From assembly GCA_910576785.1 (NCBI GenBank), contig CAJTJG010000004.1, positions 128,636-192,635 on the forward strand: DNA of 64,000 bases. The letters are read 5' to 3'. A model generated the notes under the pieces. The model was not told the origin of the DNA and made no database searches. It saw only the letters and a list, made by a program, of their open reading frames with translations. This document shows positions 32,902-48,571 of the stretch, one piece after another; position 1 is the first letter of the stretch; the number at the start of each line of letters is the position of its first letter. Source of the stretch: an uncultured Duncaniella sp. Lineage in GTDB: Bacteria > Bacteroidota > Bacteroidia > Bacteroidales > Muribaculaceae. The translations under genes and the position numbers were made by a program.

Positions 32902-34650
32902 TCAGATACCGAGATCCTTCTTCAGGGCCTCGATCTTGTCTGCTGCGAGAGCGGCGGTGGCATTGTAGTCCTCCACCGAAGGCAGGGGTATATGCACCTC
33001 CATGTAGAACTTGATCTTGGGCTCTGTTCCCGAAGGACGAACCGAAACCTTCGATCCGTCGGCCGTGAAGTACTGGAGCACATTGGAGGTAGTCGGGAAG
33101 TCAAGCTTCTCCTTCTTGCCCGAAGGCACATGGGTCAGCTCGAGAGCCTCATAATCCTTGATCACCTCTACAGGGCTACCGGCGAGGCTCTTGGGAGGAT
33201 TCGAGCGGAACTCCTTCATCATCTTCTGGATCTCCTCGGCGCCGCTCTTGCCCGGACGCACCACCGAAACACCCACCTCATGGCTGTAGCCATACTTCAT
33301 GTAGATGTCGGCGAGCATGGCCTGGAAGTCCATACCCTTGTCCTTGGCCCATGCGCAAGCCTCGGCCATGAGCGAGATGGCGCTCACGGCATCCTTGTCG
33401 CGCACGAATGTCTCGGCAAGGAAGCCATAGCTCTCCTCGCCGCCACCTATGTAGCGGAGCACGTCCTCATTGTCGCGGATGATGGCTGCGATCCACTTGA
33501 AGCCGGTGTAGCAGTCAAACATACGTACATTGTTGGCCTCGCAGATGCTCTTGATGGTCTCGGTGGTCACGATCGTCTTCACCACAAACTCGTTCCCCTT
33601 GATACGGCCAAGCTCGCGGTTGCGCTCTATGATATAGTGCAGCAGGATCATCACGATCTGGTTGCCGTTCAGAAGCACATACTCTCCGTTGTTATCGCGG
33701 ATCACACAGCCTATGCGGTCAGCGTCAGGGTCGGAAGCCATCACGATGTCGGCACCCACCTCCTTGGCTTTGGCGATAGCCATGGCCATGGCCGAGGGAA
33801 CCTCCGGGTTGGGCGACTCAACGGTGGGGAAGTCTCCGCTGGGCACATCCTGCTCAGGCACATGGATGATGTTGCGGAAACCGTAGTTCATCAGCGACTC
33901 CGGAATCAGCGTCACGCCGGTACCGTGGATAGGGGTGTAGACGATCTTCAGATCCTTGTGGCGCTCTATCACCTCCGGGCTGAGCGACAGACCCTTGATA
34001 TTCTCGAGATAGATCTTGTCAACCTCAGCGCCGATGATCTGGATCTTCGACTTGTCGCCGTTGAACTTGATCTCGCTCACATCCTTGATGCGGTTCACAT
34101 GATCGATGATATTCACATCATGCGGAGCGATGATCTGGGCGCCATCCTCCCAGTAAGCCTTGTAGCCATTGTAGATCTTCGGATTGTGCGAAGCTGTGAT
34201 GTTAACACCGCTCTGGCAGCCGAAGTGGCGTATGGCGAACGAAAGCTCCGGAGTGGGGCGGAAGCTGTCAAACAGATACACCTTGATACCGTTGGCCGAG
34301 AAGATATCGGCTACGATCTCGGCAAACTTGCGCGAATTGTTGCGCACGTCATGACCTACGGCCACCGAGATCTCGGGCAGATCCTTGAACGCCTCCTTCA
34401 GATAGTTGGCAAGGCCCTGAGTGGCGGCGCCTACGGTATAGATGTTCATACGGTTGGAGCCTGCGCCCATGATGCCGCGCAGACCGCCCGTACCGAATTC
34501 AAGATCGCGGTAAAAACATTCGATGAGCTCCGTCTTGTCCTCGGCGTCAAGCATACGCTTCACCTCGGCGCGGGTCTCATCGTCATATCCTTCGCCGAGC
34601 CACACCTGGGCTTTGGCGGTAACGTCCTTCAACAACTGGTCGTTTTCCAT
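32902..34650 (-). CDS. Phosphohexomutase (phosphoglucomutase/phosphomannomutase family)
   Basis: 582 aa, the size of the longer alpha-D-phosphohexomutases. The phosphoserine loop is in GVNITASHNPKIYNG (about 140-155), the metal loop in ASDPDADRIGC, the sugar-binding loop in GGEESYGFLAE, and the phosphate-contacting loop in VRPSGTEPKIKFYME near the C-terminus. It interconverts hexose 1- and 6-phosphates; whether glucose or mannose is preferred cannot be read. Monocistronic, with its own promoter and IR4 after it. Confidence 0.9.
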   Translation of the reverse strand: MENDQLLKDVTAKAQVWLGEGYDDETRAEVKRMLDAEDKTELIECFYRDLEFGTGGLRGIMGAGSNRMNIYTVGAATQGLANYLKEAFKDLPEISVAVGHDVRNNSRKFAEIVADIFSANGIKVYLFDSFRPTPELSFAIRHFGCQSGVNITASHNPKIYNGYKAYWEDGAQIIAPHDVNIIDHVNRIKDVSEIKFNGDKSKIQIIGAEVDKIYLENIKGLSLSPEVIERHKDLKIVYTPIHGTGVTLIPESLMNYGFRNIIHVPEQDVPSGDFPTVESPNPEVPSAMAMAIAKAKEVGADIVMASDPDADRIGCVIRDNNGEYVLLNGNQIVMILLHYIIERNRELGRIKGNEFVVKTIVTTETIKSICEANNVRMFDCYTGFKWIAAIIRDNEDVLRYIGGGEESYGFLAETFVRDKDAVSAISLMAEACAWAKDKGMDFQAMLADIYMKYGYSHEVGVSVVRPGKSGAEEIQKMMKEFRSNPPKSLAGSPVEVIKDYEALELTHVPSGKKEKLDFPTTSNVLQYFTADGSKVSVRPSGTEPKIKFYMEVHIPLPSVEDYNATAALAADKIEALKKDLGI

Positions 34651-34729
34651 ATCGTTTAGAAATAAGCTTTTTATATTATTTGATTAGAATTGATTCTCTC
34701 TCAGTCCGGTTCACAGAATCCGGCAAAGG

Positions 34730-34760
34730 CAAAGATAATGCCTTTTGAGCTAATAACAAA
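34730..34760 (-). promoter_or_regulatory. Promoter of the phosphohexomutase gene
   Basis: On the minus strand TTTG (34760-34757), a 19-base spacer, then TATCTTTG (34737-34730). The leader is about 75 bases and includes a CCGG/CCGG-ended short hairpin. Confidence 0.68.
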
Positions 34761-34869
34761 ATTAGCGGGCCACAATTTCCCCGCACACACCATAAAAAAA
34801 CATAAGAATCTCAAATTATACCTATCACATTTGACAGAAGTCCCGCATTAGCTCGGAGCAATATGACAA

Positions 34870-35158
34870 GAAACAGAAGGGACAGAAGGCATGCAGAAGA
34901 AACAAAAGTTTTTTGGGGGCCAGCACACAGAGGCGGTTGATGAGGTGGTGTGGCTCGTCTATAATCAGTGCACCCGCGAGAGCGGGTGGCCAGCCAATAG
35001 CGGCGGGTGGCCTCACCCGCCGGCATGTGAGAGAGTCGCGGCCTTGGACCCGCATGCGCGGGTCACCGACGGGCAACAGACCTCACCGACCGCACCTGTC
35101 TGCCGCCCCCCCAAAAAAACTTTTGTTTCTTCTGCATGCCTTCTGTCCCTTCTGTTTC
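34870..35158. repeat. Complex inverted repeat IR5 with three nested hairpins
   Basis: Outer arms 34870-34919 and 35108-35158 are complementary over 50 positions apart from run lengths of T/A and G/C. They enclose about 187 bases that hold three further hairpins with GCGGGT/ACCCGC stems: 34971-34988 (loop GAGA), 35001-35022 (loop GCCT) and 35047-35064 (loop ATGC). There is no credible gene here; the ORFs crossing it are low-complexity or contain the repeats. It fills the gene-free region between pgm-like gene start (34650) and the rpoC end (35313), and is far bigger than a terminator needs to be. Confidence 0.75.
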
Positions 35159-35174
35159 CTCCCCTACCGCGAAG

Positions 35175-35225
35175 CCCCAAAAAACTTTTGTTTCTCCTGC
35201 ACACCTTCTGTCCCTTCTGTTTCCT
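35175..35225. repeat. Second copy of the IR5 right arm
   Basis: A direct, slightly diverged repeat of 35108-35158: CCCCAAAAAACTTTTG then TTTCTCCTGCACACC in place of TTTCTTCTGCATGCC, and the same CTTCTGTCCCTTCTGTTTCCT end. It has no matching left-arm copy of its own. It looks like a local duplication. Confidence 0.72.
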
Positions 35226-35244
35226 CTGTACACTTTCTATATAC

Positions 35245-35287
35245 AGACAGAGATCCGACTGTCGTGTTGACAATCGGATCTCCGTCT
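35245..35287 (-). terminator. Terminator hairpin of the rpoBC operon
   Basis: 19-base arms (35245-35263, 35269-35287) with a 5-base loop, 25 bases after the rpoC stop. The two mismatches on the + strand (A-C and C-A) become G-U and U-G wobbles in minus-strand RNA, so the hairpin is stable only for transcripts coming from rpoC. Confidence 0.75.
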
Positions 35288-35312
35288 ATCGCTTATATAC
35301 TGTTTTATCGGA

Positions 35313-39638
<4,326 letters not shown>

Positions 39639-39707
39639 ATTTTGGTATTGTCTGTAACAATTTTATATATTGAGTATGAGGAGAGAGAGGCGGGAGAGAG
39701 CTGACTT

Positions 39708-42700
39708 TTACGGCTCGAGATTGATGCTGAGACCCAGACCGCGAAGCTCGTGCAGAAGCACGTTGAGCGACTCGGGGATCCCTGCCGGCGGCATGGCGTC
39801 GCCCTTGACGATGGCCTCGTAGGTCTTGGAGCGTCCGGTGACGTCGTCACTCTTGACGGTGATGATCTCCTGAAGGATGTGGGAGGCGCCGAAGGCTTCA
39901 AGCGCCCAAACCTCCATCTCTCCGAAGCGCTGGCCGCCGAACTGGGCCTTACCGCCGAGAGGCTGCTGCGTGATGAGCGAGTACGGACCGATGGAGCGTG
40001 CGTGCATCTTGTCCTCCACCATGTGGCCGAGCTTGAGCATGTAGATCACTCCCACGGTGGCCGGCTGGTCGAAACGCTCGCCGGTGCCGCCGTCATAGAG
40101 ATAGGTCTTGCCATAGCGGGGCACTCCGGCCTTGTCGGTCCACTCGTTGAGATCCTCGAGGGTAGCGCCGTCGAAGATCGGGGTGGCAAACTTCTCGCCA
40201 AGCTCGCGGCCGGCCCAGCCGAGCACGGTCTCGAAGATCTGGCCGAGGTTCATTCGCGAAGGCACACCCAGAGGGTTCAGAACGATATCCACCGGCGTAC
40301 CGTCAGCGAGGAACGGCATATCCTCCTGGCGCACGATGCGCGACACGATACCCTTGTTGCCGTGACGGCCGGCCATCTTGTCACCCACGGAGATCTTACG
40401 CTTCTTGGCTATATATACCTTGGCAAGCTTCATGATGCCCGAGGGGAGCTCGTCGCCTATAGAGATGTCGAACTTCTTGCGGCGCAGCTCGGCATCGATC
40501 TCCTTGCTCTTGCGCAGATAGTTCACGATCGTGGCACGCACCAGATCGTTGGTATGGGCGTCGGAGGTCCACTTCGACAGGTTGATGGTGTCATAGTCGA
40601 TCTCGCGGAGCACACCGGCCGAGAAATTGGCACCCTTCGGTATGATGTCAGAGCCGAGGAAGTCCTTGACTCCGGTCGAGGTCTTGCCCGAGGTCAGCGT
40701 CATGAGCTTGGACACGAGCAGATCCTTCAGCGCACCCAGACGCTCCTCATACTCCTCGTCGAGTTTGGGCAGCAGCGCGCTCTGGCTCTTCTTTGTTTTC
40801 TTCTTCTCTGCCTTCTGGAAGAGATGTGTGCCGATGACAACACCCTTGAGTGACGGCGAGGCCTTCAGCGATGCATCCTTGACATCACCGGCCTTGTCGC
40901 CGAAGATGGCACGCAGGAGCTTCTCCTCAGGGGTGGGATCGCTCTCACCCTTGGGGGTGATCTTACCGATCATGATGTCGCCGGGCACGATGTGGGCACC
41001 AACGCGCACTATGCCGCGCTCGTCGAGGTCCTTCGTGGCGTCCTCGCTCACGTTGGGGATATCGGATGTGAGCTCCTCCATGCCGCGCTTGGTCTCGCGC
41101 ACCTCGAGGGTATACTCGTCCACATGCACCGATGTGAGGATATCCTCACGCACCACACGCTCGTTGAGCACGATGGCGTCCTCATAGTTGTAACCCTTCC
41201 AGGGCATGAACGCAACCTTGAGGTTACGGCCGAGGGCGAGCTCACCCTTCTCGGTGGAGTAACCCTCCGTGAGGATGTCACCCTTCACCACACGCTGACC
41301 CTTGTTGCAGATCGGGCGAAGGTCTATGGTAGTGCTCTGGTTGGTCTTGCGGAACTTGGGCAGATGATACTCCTTCACGCTGTCCTCGAACGAGGTGAAC
41401 TCCTCCTCCTCGGTGCGGTCATAACGGATGCGTATCACGGTGGCGTCGACAAACTCGATCACACCGGCACCCTCGGCCATTACCTGGGTGCGGGAGTCGC
41501 GGATCAGCTGACCCTCGATGCCTGTACCGACGATCGGGCTCTCGCTGCGCAGCAGAGGCACAGCCTGGCGCATCATGTTCGATCCCATGAGGGCGCGGTT
41601 GGCGTCGTCATGCTCCAGGAACGGGATGAGCGATGCTGCGATAGAAGCGATCTGAGTGGGCGATACATCCATAAGCTCCACCTCGGTGGGGGGAACGATA
41701 GGGAAGTCGGCGTCCAGACGGGCCTTCACACGGTCGTTGATGAACTTGCCGTCATCCTCCACCGGAGCATTACCCTGGGCTATCACCTTGCCCTCCTCGA
41801 TCTCGGCAGTCAGGTAGACTACCTCGTCATTGTTGAGATTCACCACGCCATCCTTCACCTCGCGGTAAGGTGTCTCGATAAAGCCCAGATCATTGATCTT
41901 GGCATAGACACAGAGCGACGAGATAAGACCGATGTTCGGGCCCTCAGGGGTCTCGATCGGGCACAGACGGCCGTAGTGTGTATAGTGAACGTCACGCACC
42001 TCGAAGCCCGCACGCTCTCTCGACAGACCGCCGGGGCCAAGGGCCGACATACGGCGCTTGTGGGTGATCTCGGCCAGAGGATTCGTCTGGTCCATGAACT
42101 GCGACAGAGCGTTGGTGCCGAAGAACGAGTTGATGACACTCGATATGGTCTTGGCATTGATGAGATCGATGGGAGTGAACACCTCGTTGTCACGCACATT
42201 CATGCGCTCGCGGATAGTGCGCGACATACGGGCCAGACCCACACCGAACTGATTGTAGAGCTGCTCGCCTACAGTGCGCACGCGGCGGTTGCTCAGGTGG
42301 TCGATATCGTCCACATCGGTCTTCGAGTTGATCAGCTCGATCAGATACTTGATGATGGCGATGATATCCTCCTTCGTGAGCACCTTCACCTCCATCGGGG
42401 TGGTCAGGCCGAGCTTCTTGTTGATACGGTAGCGGCCCACCTCGCCGAGGTCATAGCGCTTCTCGGAGAAGAACAGATTGGTGATCACCTCGCGTGCGGA
42501 GGCGTCGTCCGGCGGCTCCGCGTTGCGAAGCTGCCTGTATATGTACTGGATAGCCTCCTTCTCTGAGTTGGAGGTATCCTTCTGGAGTGTATTGAAGATG
42601 ATGGAGTAGTCGGAAGTGTTCACATCCTCCTTGTGCAGAAGTATGGTGTGGACACCCGATGCGAGGATATCCTCGATATTCTCCTCCTCGATGATCGTCT

Positions 42701-43526
42701 CACGGTCGAGTATCACATCGTTGCGCTCGATGGATACAACCTCGCCGGTATCCTCGTCCACGAAGTCCTCGGCCCAGGTCTTGAGCACACGCGCGGCGAG
42801 CTTGCGGCCCACTGCCTTCTTGAGGTTCGTACGGTTGACGCGGATCTCCTCGGCCAGACCGAAGATCTCGATGATGTCCTTGTCACTCTCGAGGCCTATC
42901 GCACGCAGAAGGGTCGTCACAGGGAGTTTCTTCTTGCGGTCGATGTAGGCATACATGACATTGTTGATGTCAGTGGCAAACTCGATCCAGCTGCCGCGGA
43001 AGGGGATGATACGGGCGCTGTAGAGCTTGGTGCCGTTGGCATGCGTGCTCTGTCCGAAGAACACACCCGGCGAACGGTGGAGCTGCGACACGACAACGCG
43101 CTCCGCACCATTGATCACAAACGTACCCTTGTCCGTCATGTAAGGGATCGGGCCCAGATACACATCCTGGATCACAGTGTCGAAATCCTCGTGGTCAGGG
43201 TCGGTGCAATAGAGCTTGAGCTTAGCCTTGAGGGGGACACTGTAGGTCAGACCACGCTCCAGACACTCGTCGATGGTATAGCGCGGAGGGTCGATGTAGT
43301 AGTCGAGAAACTCGAGGACAAAGTTGTTGCGGGTGTCGGCGATGGGGAAATTCTCGGCAAACACCTTGAAAAGGCCCTCGTTCTTACGCTTCTCCGGAGG
43401 TGTGTCAAGCTGAAGGAAGTCCTGGAAAGACTTCAGCTGCACCTCGAGAAAGTCAGGATAAGGGAGGGGATTCTTGACCGACGCGAAATTGACGCGGGGC
43501 TTCGTGATTAACTGTTGTTCTGACAT
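39708..43526 (-). CDS. rpoB: RNA polymerase beta subunit RpoB
   Basis: 1272 aa. The rifampicin pocket is readable: [20 protein letters not shown], then [18 protein letters not shown], and positions equivalent to the common resistance sites (His and Ser of the cluster) carry the wild-type residues. The C-terminal [20 protein letters not shown] and the switch-region WALEAFGA are intact. It starts 207 bp downstream of rplL, across a hairpin that may tune transcription into rpoBC. Confidence 0.97.
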   Translation of the reverse strand: MSEQQLITKPRVNFASVKNPLPYPDFLEVQLKSFQDFLQLDTPPEKRKNEGLFKVFAENFPIADTRNNFVLEFLDYYIDPPRYTIDECLERGLTYSVPLKAKLKLYCTDPDHEDFDTVIQDVYLGPIPYMTDKGTFVINGAERVVVSQLHRSPGVFFGQSTHANGTKLYSARIIPFRGSWIEFATDINNVMYAYIDRKKKLPVTTLLRAIGLESDKDIIEIFGLAEEIRVNRTNLKKAVGRKLAARVLKTWAEDFVDEDTGEVVSIERNDVILDRETIIEEENIEDILASGVHTILLHKEDVNTSDYSIIFNTLQKDTSNSEKEAIQYIYRQLRNAEPPDDASAREVITNLFFSEKRYDLGEVGRYRINKKLGLTTPMEVKVLTKEDIIAIIKYLIELINSKTDVDDIDHLSNRRVRTVGEQLYNQFGVGLARMSRTIRERMNVRDNEVFTPIDLINAKTISSVINSFFGTNALSQFMDQTNPLAEITHKRRMSALGPGGLSRERAGFEVRDVHYTHYGRLCPIETPEGPNIGLISSLCVYAKINDLGFIETPYREVKDGVVNLNNDEVVYLTAEIEEGKVIAQGNAPVEDDGKFINDRVKARLDADFPIVPPTEVELMDVSPTQIASIAASLIPFLEHDDANRALMGSNMMRQAVPLLRSESPIVGTGIEGQLIRDSRTQVMAEGAGVIEFVDATVIRIRYDRTEEEEFTSFEDSVKEYHLPKFRKTNQSTTIDLRPICNKGQRVVKGDILTEGYSTEKGELALGRNLKVAFMPWKGYNYEDAIVLNERVVREDILTSVHVDEYTLEVRETKRGMEELTSDIPNVSEDATKDLDERGIVRVGAHIVPGDIMIGKITPKGESDPTPEEKLLRAIFGDKAGDVKDASLKASPSLKGVVIGTHLFQKAEKKKTKKSQSALLPKLDEEYEERLGALKDLLVSKLMTLTSGKTSTGVKDFLGSDIIPKGANFSAGVLREIDYDTINLSKWTSDAHTNDLVRATIVNYLRKSKEIDAELRRKKFDISIGDELPSGIMKLAKVYIAKKRKISVGDKMAGRHGNKGIVSRIVRQEDMPFLADGTPVDIVLNPLGVPSRMNLGQIFETVLGWAGRELGEKFATPIFDGATLEDLNEWTDKAGVPRYGKTYLYDGGTGERFDQPATVGVIYMLKLGHMVEDKMHARSIGPYSLITQQPLGGKAQFGGQRFGEMEVWALEAFGASHILQEIITVKSDDVTGRSKTYEAIVKGDAMPPAGIPESLNVLLHELRGLGLSINLEP

Positions 43527-43676
43527 CTATTGGTAGTGATGGAAATTCGGATAGGGGATGGAGGGAGAAGGAGAGAGTGTGTTTTTAATTATATTTAACA
43601 ATAATGAATACTCATTTATTTTTAAATATAATTATTTAGGATTTTTTAATCCGTCAGAGGTAATAAGACGCAAATA

Positions 43677-43706
43677 GGTCAGGACACTCCGGAGAGTATC
43701 CTAACC
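43677..43706 (-). promoter_or_regulatory. Hairpin between rplL and rpoB (attenuator-like)
   Basis: GGT-AGGA-ACTC pairs with its complement around a CGGA-like tetraloop. Its two A-C mismatches on the + strand are G-U wobbles in minus-strand RNA, so it is built for the transcript leaving rplL. It is not followed by a U-run, which fits a partial terminator or RNase III-type processing site rather than a full stop. The same place holds an attenuator in E. coli. Confidence 0.55.
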
Positions 43707-43733
43707 CATTAAAGCGTTAAGCTGATGGCTTGA

Positions 43734-44108
43734 TTATTTGAGCTCAACCTCAGCGCCAGCCTCTTCGAGCTGCTTCTTGAGGCCCTCGGCGTCAGCCTTG
43801 GCAAGGCCTTCCTTGATAACGGAGGGAGCACCGTCAACCATCTCCTTAGCCTCCTTGAGGCCGAGACCGGTGAGCTCTTTAACGAGCTTCACAACGGCGA
43901 GCTTGGAAGCACCGGCGGACTTGAGGACTACGTCGAAGGAGCTCTTCTCCTCCTCAGCGGGTGCACCAGCGGCGGGACCGGCTGCTACAGCTACAGCGGC
44001 TGCGGCGGGCTCGATGCCATACTCCTCCTTGAGGATCTGAGCGAGTTCGTTTACTTCCTTCACGGTGAGGTTAACGAGTTGTTCTGCAAAAGCTTTAAGA
44101 TCTGCCAT
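43734..44108 (-). CDS. rplL: Ribosomal protein L7/L12
   Basis: 124 aa, standard length. N-terminal dimerisation helix ([21 protein letters not shown]), Ala/Gly hinge ([19 protein letters not shown], about 35-53) and the globular C-terminal domain ([35 protein letters not shown]). It recruits translation factors to the ribosome stalk. Confidence 0.97.
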   Translation of the reverse strand: MADLKAFAEQLVNLTVKEVNELAQILKEEYGIEPAAAAVAVAAGPAAGAPAEEEKSSFDVVLKSAGASKLAVVKLVKELTGLGLKEAKEMVDGAPSVIKEGLAKADAEGLKKQLEEAGAEVELK

Positions 44109-44194
44109 GATTTTATAGTTTTTTTGTTGTTTTTGTGATTGGATTGGAAAGGGTGTTTGTAAAGTGTGAGCCTCAGGCTCTTAAAAGGCTCTTA

Positions 44195-44725
44195 TCAAGC
44201 CTCTTTCTTTGAGAGGGTTTCGAGGATGCCGTGAAGCTTGCTGCCGCCGCTGGTAAGAGCGGATACAACATTCTTGGCGGGCGACTGGAGAAGAGCGACA
44301 ACATCGGCGATGAGCTCGTTCTTGCTCTTGATAGCCTCGAGAGTCGAGAGCTGATCGGCACCGACATAGATGGTCTCCTCTACATATGCAGCCTTGAAAC
44401 GGGGGAGCGTTGCGTCCTTGTCGGCCTTCAGACACTCCTTGATGAGCTTGGCAGGCGCGTTGCCTACATTCGACAGCATCAGCGAGGTCGAGCCGTGGAG
44501 CACGTCGTAAAGCTCTGAATAGTTACCCTCGAGGCTCTCGAGAGCCTTGTGAAGGAGGGTGTTCTTCACCACCATCAGCTTGATGTCGGCCTTGTTGCAG
44601 GCACGACGCAGGGCTGTGGTCTTCTCGGCGTCAAGACCGGCGGTCTCGACAAGGTAGAAGCAGCCATACTCGCTGATTGTCTTGGCGATGTTCTGGATAG
44701 CTATGATTTTATCTTCCTTTTTCAT
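44195..44725 (-). CDS. rplJ: Ribosomal protein L10
   Basis: 176 aa. The N-terminal L10 domain shows FYLVETAGLDAEKTTALRRA and KLMVVKNTLLHKALE; the C-terminal helix that holds L7/L12 dimers is at the end (SALTSGGSKLHGILETLSKK). Lies 86 bp upstream of rplL and 23 bp after rplA. Confidence 0.96.
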   Translation of the reverse strand: MKKEDKIIAIQNIAKTISEYGCFYLVETAGLDAEKTTALRRACNKADIKLMVVKNTLLHKALESLEGNYSELYDVLHGSTSLMLSNVGNAPAKLIKECLKADKDATLPRFKAAYVEETIYVGADQLSTLEAIKSKNELIADVVALLQSPAKNVVSALTSGGSKLHGILETLSKKEA

Positions 44726-44748
44726 TGTGTTCAGTCAGCTTTAAGATT

Positions 44749-45444
44749 TTATTCCTCGATTGATTTGGGGTCAATCTTGATGCCGGGACTCATGGTGCTC
44801 GAAAGATAAATGCTCTTGATATAGGTACCCTTTGCTGTGGCGGGCTTGAGCTTGATCAGAGTGTTGACGAACTCCTTCACATTCTCACGGGCTGCCTCAG
44901 GTGCAAAGGAAACTTTGCCGACCGACGAGTGAACGATACCGTTCTTGTCGACCTTGAAGTCGATCTTACCCTTCTTCACTTCCTCAACAGCCTTGGCCAC
45001 GTCAACGGTCACTGTACCGCTCTTGGGGTTAGGCATGAGGCCGCGGGGACCGAGTACACGGCCGAGGGCTCCGATCTTACCCATGATGGCGGGCTGTGTG
45101 ATGATAACATCTACATCGGTCCAGCCACCCTTGATTTTTTCGATATATTCGTCGAGACCTACATAGTCGGCGCCAGCTGCCTTGGCGGCTGCCTCAGCAT
45201 CCGAGTTGCAGAGCACGAGCACGCGCACCTGCTTGCCGGTTCCATGGGGAAGGGTAACGACACCACGTACCATCTGGTTAGCCTTACGGGGGTCTACACC
45301 GAGACGTACATCCAGGTCAAGCGAAGCGTCAAACTTGGTGAAAGTGATCTCCTTCACGAGCTCAACAGCCTCAGCGAGAGTGTAGGTTTTCCCTGCTTCA
45401 ACCTTCTCCTGGGCAATCTTTTGATTTTTGGTCAGTTTACTCAT
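44749..45444 (-). CDS. rplA: Ribosomal protein L1
   Basis: 231 aa. Typical segments: [20 protein letters not shown], the [20 protein letters not shown] region and [21 protein letters not shown]1 forms the E-site stalk and, in many bacteria, represses the L11-L1 mRNA. It is 12 bp after rplK; a leader that could bind L1 is discussed at 45901-46083. Confidence 0.96.
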   Translation of the reverse strand: MSKLTKNQKIAQEKVEAGKTYTLAEAVELVKEITFTKFDASLDLDVRLGVDPRKANQMVRGVVTLPHGTGKQVRVLVLCNSDAEAAAKAAGADYVGLDEYIEKIKGGWTDVDVIITQPAIMGKIGALGRVLGPRGLMPNPKSGTVTVDVAKAVEEVKKGKIDFKVDKNGIVHSSVGKVSFAPEAARENVKEFVNTLIKLKPATAKGTYIKSIYLSSTMSPGIKIDPKSIEE

Positions 45445-45456
45445 GTCAATTGAAGA

Positions 45457-45900
45457 TTAAATGTTTTCGGGGAATGTTCCTTTCACGGTGATACCCATAC
45501 TTCTGGCCGTACCGGCAACCATACGCATTGCCGAAGCTACGTTGAAACAGTTCAAATCGGGCATTTTGTCCTCAGCAATTGCCTTTACCTGATCCCAGGT
45601 GATCTCAGCAACCTTGTTACGGTTGGGCTGGGCGGAACCGCTCTTCTTCTTGGCGGTCTCGAGCAGCTGGATCGCTACCGGGGGGGTCTTGACAATGAAG
45701 TCAAAGCTCTTGTCAGTGTAATAGGTGATTACAACAGGAAGAACCTTACCTGCCTTGTCCTGGGTGCGGGCATTGAATTGCTTGCAAAACTCCATGATGT
45801 TGATACCCTTCGAACCGAGTGCGGGACCAACAGGAGGAGAAGGATTGGCTGCGCCTCCCTTGATTTGCAATTTGATCTGTCCAGCAATTTCTTTAGCCAT
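45457..45900 (-). CDS. rplK: Ribosomal protein L11
   Basis: 147 aa. Signatures [20 protein letters not shown] (about 8-27), [14 protein letters not shown] and the C-terminal RNA-binding part ([17 protein letters not shown]). It binds the GTPase-associated region of 23S rRNA. Confidence 0.97.
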   Translation of the reverse strand: MAKEIAGQIKLQIKGGAANPSPPVGPALGSKGINIMEFCKQFNARTQDKAGKVLPVVITYYTDKSFDFIVKTPPVAIQLLETAKKKSGSAQPNRNKVAEITWDQVKAIAEDKMPDLNCFNVASAMRMVAGTARSMGITVKGTFPENI

Positions 45901-46083
45901 GATAAATCTAAATTTTTTGTTAATGATTCGGTTAAAACGATGACTTCTCGATTTGCGGTGTCAAGACAAGGGGCGCGTAACCAACCCTCGGCCTCAGCGG
46001 CACCGTCCTCACTGAGCCATCTCCCGTGGGTAGCCTTTCACGTCATCAGCATAGCCGATGCCATCAGGCCGCCCGCGCGATTC
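45901..46083 (-). promoter_or_regulatory. Long leader between nusG and rplK (candidate L1 autoregulatory site)
   Basis: A 183-base gene-free space inside an otherwise tight operon. It is GC-rich near nusG and AT-rich near rplK. CTCAG and CTGAG form a short stem around 46000 with other GC-rich pairings near it. L1 is known to repress the L11-L1 mRNA from a leader at this place in E. coli, so an equivalent site is plausible; I could not match a specific L1-binding motif. Confidence 0.35.
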
Positions 46084-46635
46084 TTATTCACGCTCTACCT
46101 GCGAATTCTCGAGCTCAAGGGGCGTCTTGCGCCCGAAGATCTTGACCATGACCTTCAGTTTCTTCTTCTCGCGGTTAACCTCCTCGATTATTCCCGAGAA
46201 GCCGGAGAAGGGTCCGAAAGTCACCTTCACATTCTCACCTACGATGTAGTCATTGCCATCCTCAGGAGTGTCGGTGAGCTCATCGGCGGCGCCGAGCATG
46301 CGGCGCACCTCGCTCTCACGCAACGACTCGGGCGGGGCAGCCTTGCCTCGTCCGCGAAGGAAGTCGATGACATTGGTCGTATTACGGAGTTCATAGAGAA
46401 CCTCGCCTGTGAGAATACACTCCACGAAGACATATCCGGAGTAAAGGTTTTTCTCCTTCACAACCTTCTTGCCGTTCTTGACGCTCATCACCTTCTCGGT
46501 GGGTATCAATACTTGAAAGACGTAATTGCCGAGGCCGGTATTGCGGATCGCTCCGTCGAGTATTTCCTTGACCTTAGCTTCCTTTCCTGAGATGGCACGG
46601 AGCACATACCAGGCTTTCTTCAGTTCTTCAGCCAT
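46084..46635 (-). CDS. nusG: Transcription elongation/termination factor NusG
   Basis: 183 aa from ATG 46635 (MAEELKKAWYVLRAISGKE). NGN domain (WYVLRAISGKEAKVKEIL; SGYVFVECIL) at about 8-110 and the KOW domain (GENVKVTFGPFSGFSGIIEE) near 125-145. It couples RNA polymerase to Rho and ribosomes. Upstream in-frame codons overlap secE and are not part of the gene. Confidence 0.95.
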   Translation of the reverse strand: MAEELKKAWYVLRAISGKEAKVKEILDGAIRNTGLGNYVFQVLIPTEKVMSVKNGKKVVKEKNLYSGYVFVECILTGEVLYELRNTTNVIDFLRGRGKAAPPESLRESEVRRMLGAADELTDTPEDGNDYIVGENVKVTFGPFSGFSGIIEEVNREKKKLKVMVKIFGRKTPLELENSQVERE

Positions 46636-46663
46636 TGACGCTTGTTTTCCTTTGATAGGTGAA

Positions 46664-46864
46664 TTACTGTCCGAGTGAGTAGATGAAGTGCATGATGGTG
46701 TCCACAACCTGATCCATCACGAAGATAATCGCTGCTATTATGATGGAAGCGATCAGCACGATTACAGCGCTCTTGATCAGCTGGGCTCTTGTAGGCCAAG
46801 AAGTCTTATATCGAAGCTCGGTATAAGACTCCTCAATATCCGTAAGTAGTTTAAGTTTGCTCAT
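46664..46864 (-). CDS. secE: Preprotein translocase subunit SecE
   Basis: 66 aa from ATG 46864 (MSKLKLLTDIEESYTELRYK), the minimal single-helix SecE. A short amphipathic part (YTELRYKTSWPTRAQLIKSA) precedes one membrane helix (VIVLIASIIIAAIIFVMDQVV). It clamps SecY in the translocon. Longer readings of this frame pass through the tRNA-Trp gene. Confidence 0.93.
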   Translation of the reverse strand: MSKLKLLTDIEESYTELRYKTSWPTRAQLIKSAVIVLIASIIIAAIIFVMDQVVDTIMHFIYSLGQ

Positions 46865-46880
46865 TTGCGTTTGTTTTTGG

Positions 46881-46953
46881 CACGGGAAGAGAGGCTCGAA
46901 CTCCCGACACCTGGTTTTGGAGACCAGTGCTCTACCGACTGAGCTATTCCCGT
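46881..46953 (-). tRNA. tRNA-Trp (CCA)
   Basis: 73 bases. Acceptor arms ACGGGAA/TTCCCGT pair fully; the anticodon loop reads CTCCAAA, giving anticodon CCA; the T-arm has GTTCGAG. It sits between tuf and secE, 17 bases upstream of the secE start, the common order in Bacteroidetes. Confidence 0.95.
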
Positions 46954-46960
46954 ATTTGAA

Positions 46961-46990
46961 ATGAAGCCGGCCCGGCTGAGCCGGCTTCAT
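46961..46990 (-). terminator. Hairpin downstream of tuf
   Basis: ATGAAGCCGG (46961-46970) pairs with CCGGCTTCAT (46981-46990). It lies between the tuf stop and tRNA-Trp. No U-run follows on the minus strand, so it may be a processing or partial terminator signal. Confidence 0.5.
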
Positions 46991-47007
46991 TTATGAGGTT
47001 GGGGGTA

Positions 47008-48192
<1,185 letters not shown>

Positions 48193-48291
48193 AACTTTGC
48201 GTTTATGTATATTTGATTAGATGATTGCTTTTCTGACAAGACGCCACGATAGCGTAGACACACTACCGGGGCTGTCCGATTGATTTATTAG

Positions 48292-48363
<72 letters not shown>

Positions 48364-48375
48364 ATTATGTCTTGG

Positions 48376-48448
48376 AGCGGAAGACGAGGCTCAAACTCGC
48401 GACCCTCAGCTTGGAAGGCTGATGCTCTATCAACTGAGCTACTTCCGC
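48376..48448 (-). tRNA. tRNA-Gly (TCC)
   Basis: 73 bases. Acceptor GCGGAAG/CTTCCGC, anticodon loop CTTCCAA (anticodon TCC). Separated from the Thr(GGT) gene by 12 bases. Confidence 0.93.
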
Positions 48449-48464
48449 ATTTTGAAGTGTGATG

Positions 48465-48547
48465 TGGGCGAAGATGGATTCGAACCACCGAAGGTAAAAA
48501 CCAGCAGATTTACAGTCTGCCCCATTTGGCCACTCTGGTATTCGCCC
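48465..48547 (-). tRNA. tRNA-Tyr (GTA)
   Basis: 83 bases with a long variable arm, as expected for class-II tRNA. Acceptor GGGCGAA/TTCGCCC; anticodon loop CTGTAAA (GTA); T-loop GTTCGAA. Confidence 0.94.
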
Positions 48548-48571
48548 GATAAATATTTTTCAGTCTTGTAG

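Noticed and set aside
32815..34659. A 614-codon open frame on the + strand opposite the phosphohexomutase gene
   Set aside because: It is the antisense shadow of a well-supported enzyme; its protein is His/Leu/Val-rich with no domain, and codon bias of the minus frame explains the lack of stops.
41855..42199. Possible rifampicin-resistance changes in rpoB
   Set aside because: The residues of the cluster (around [14 protein letters not shown]) are the usual ones; no substitution was seen.
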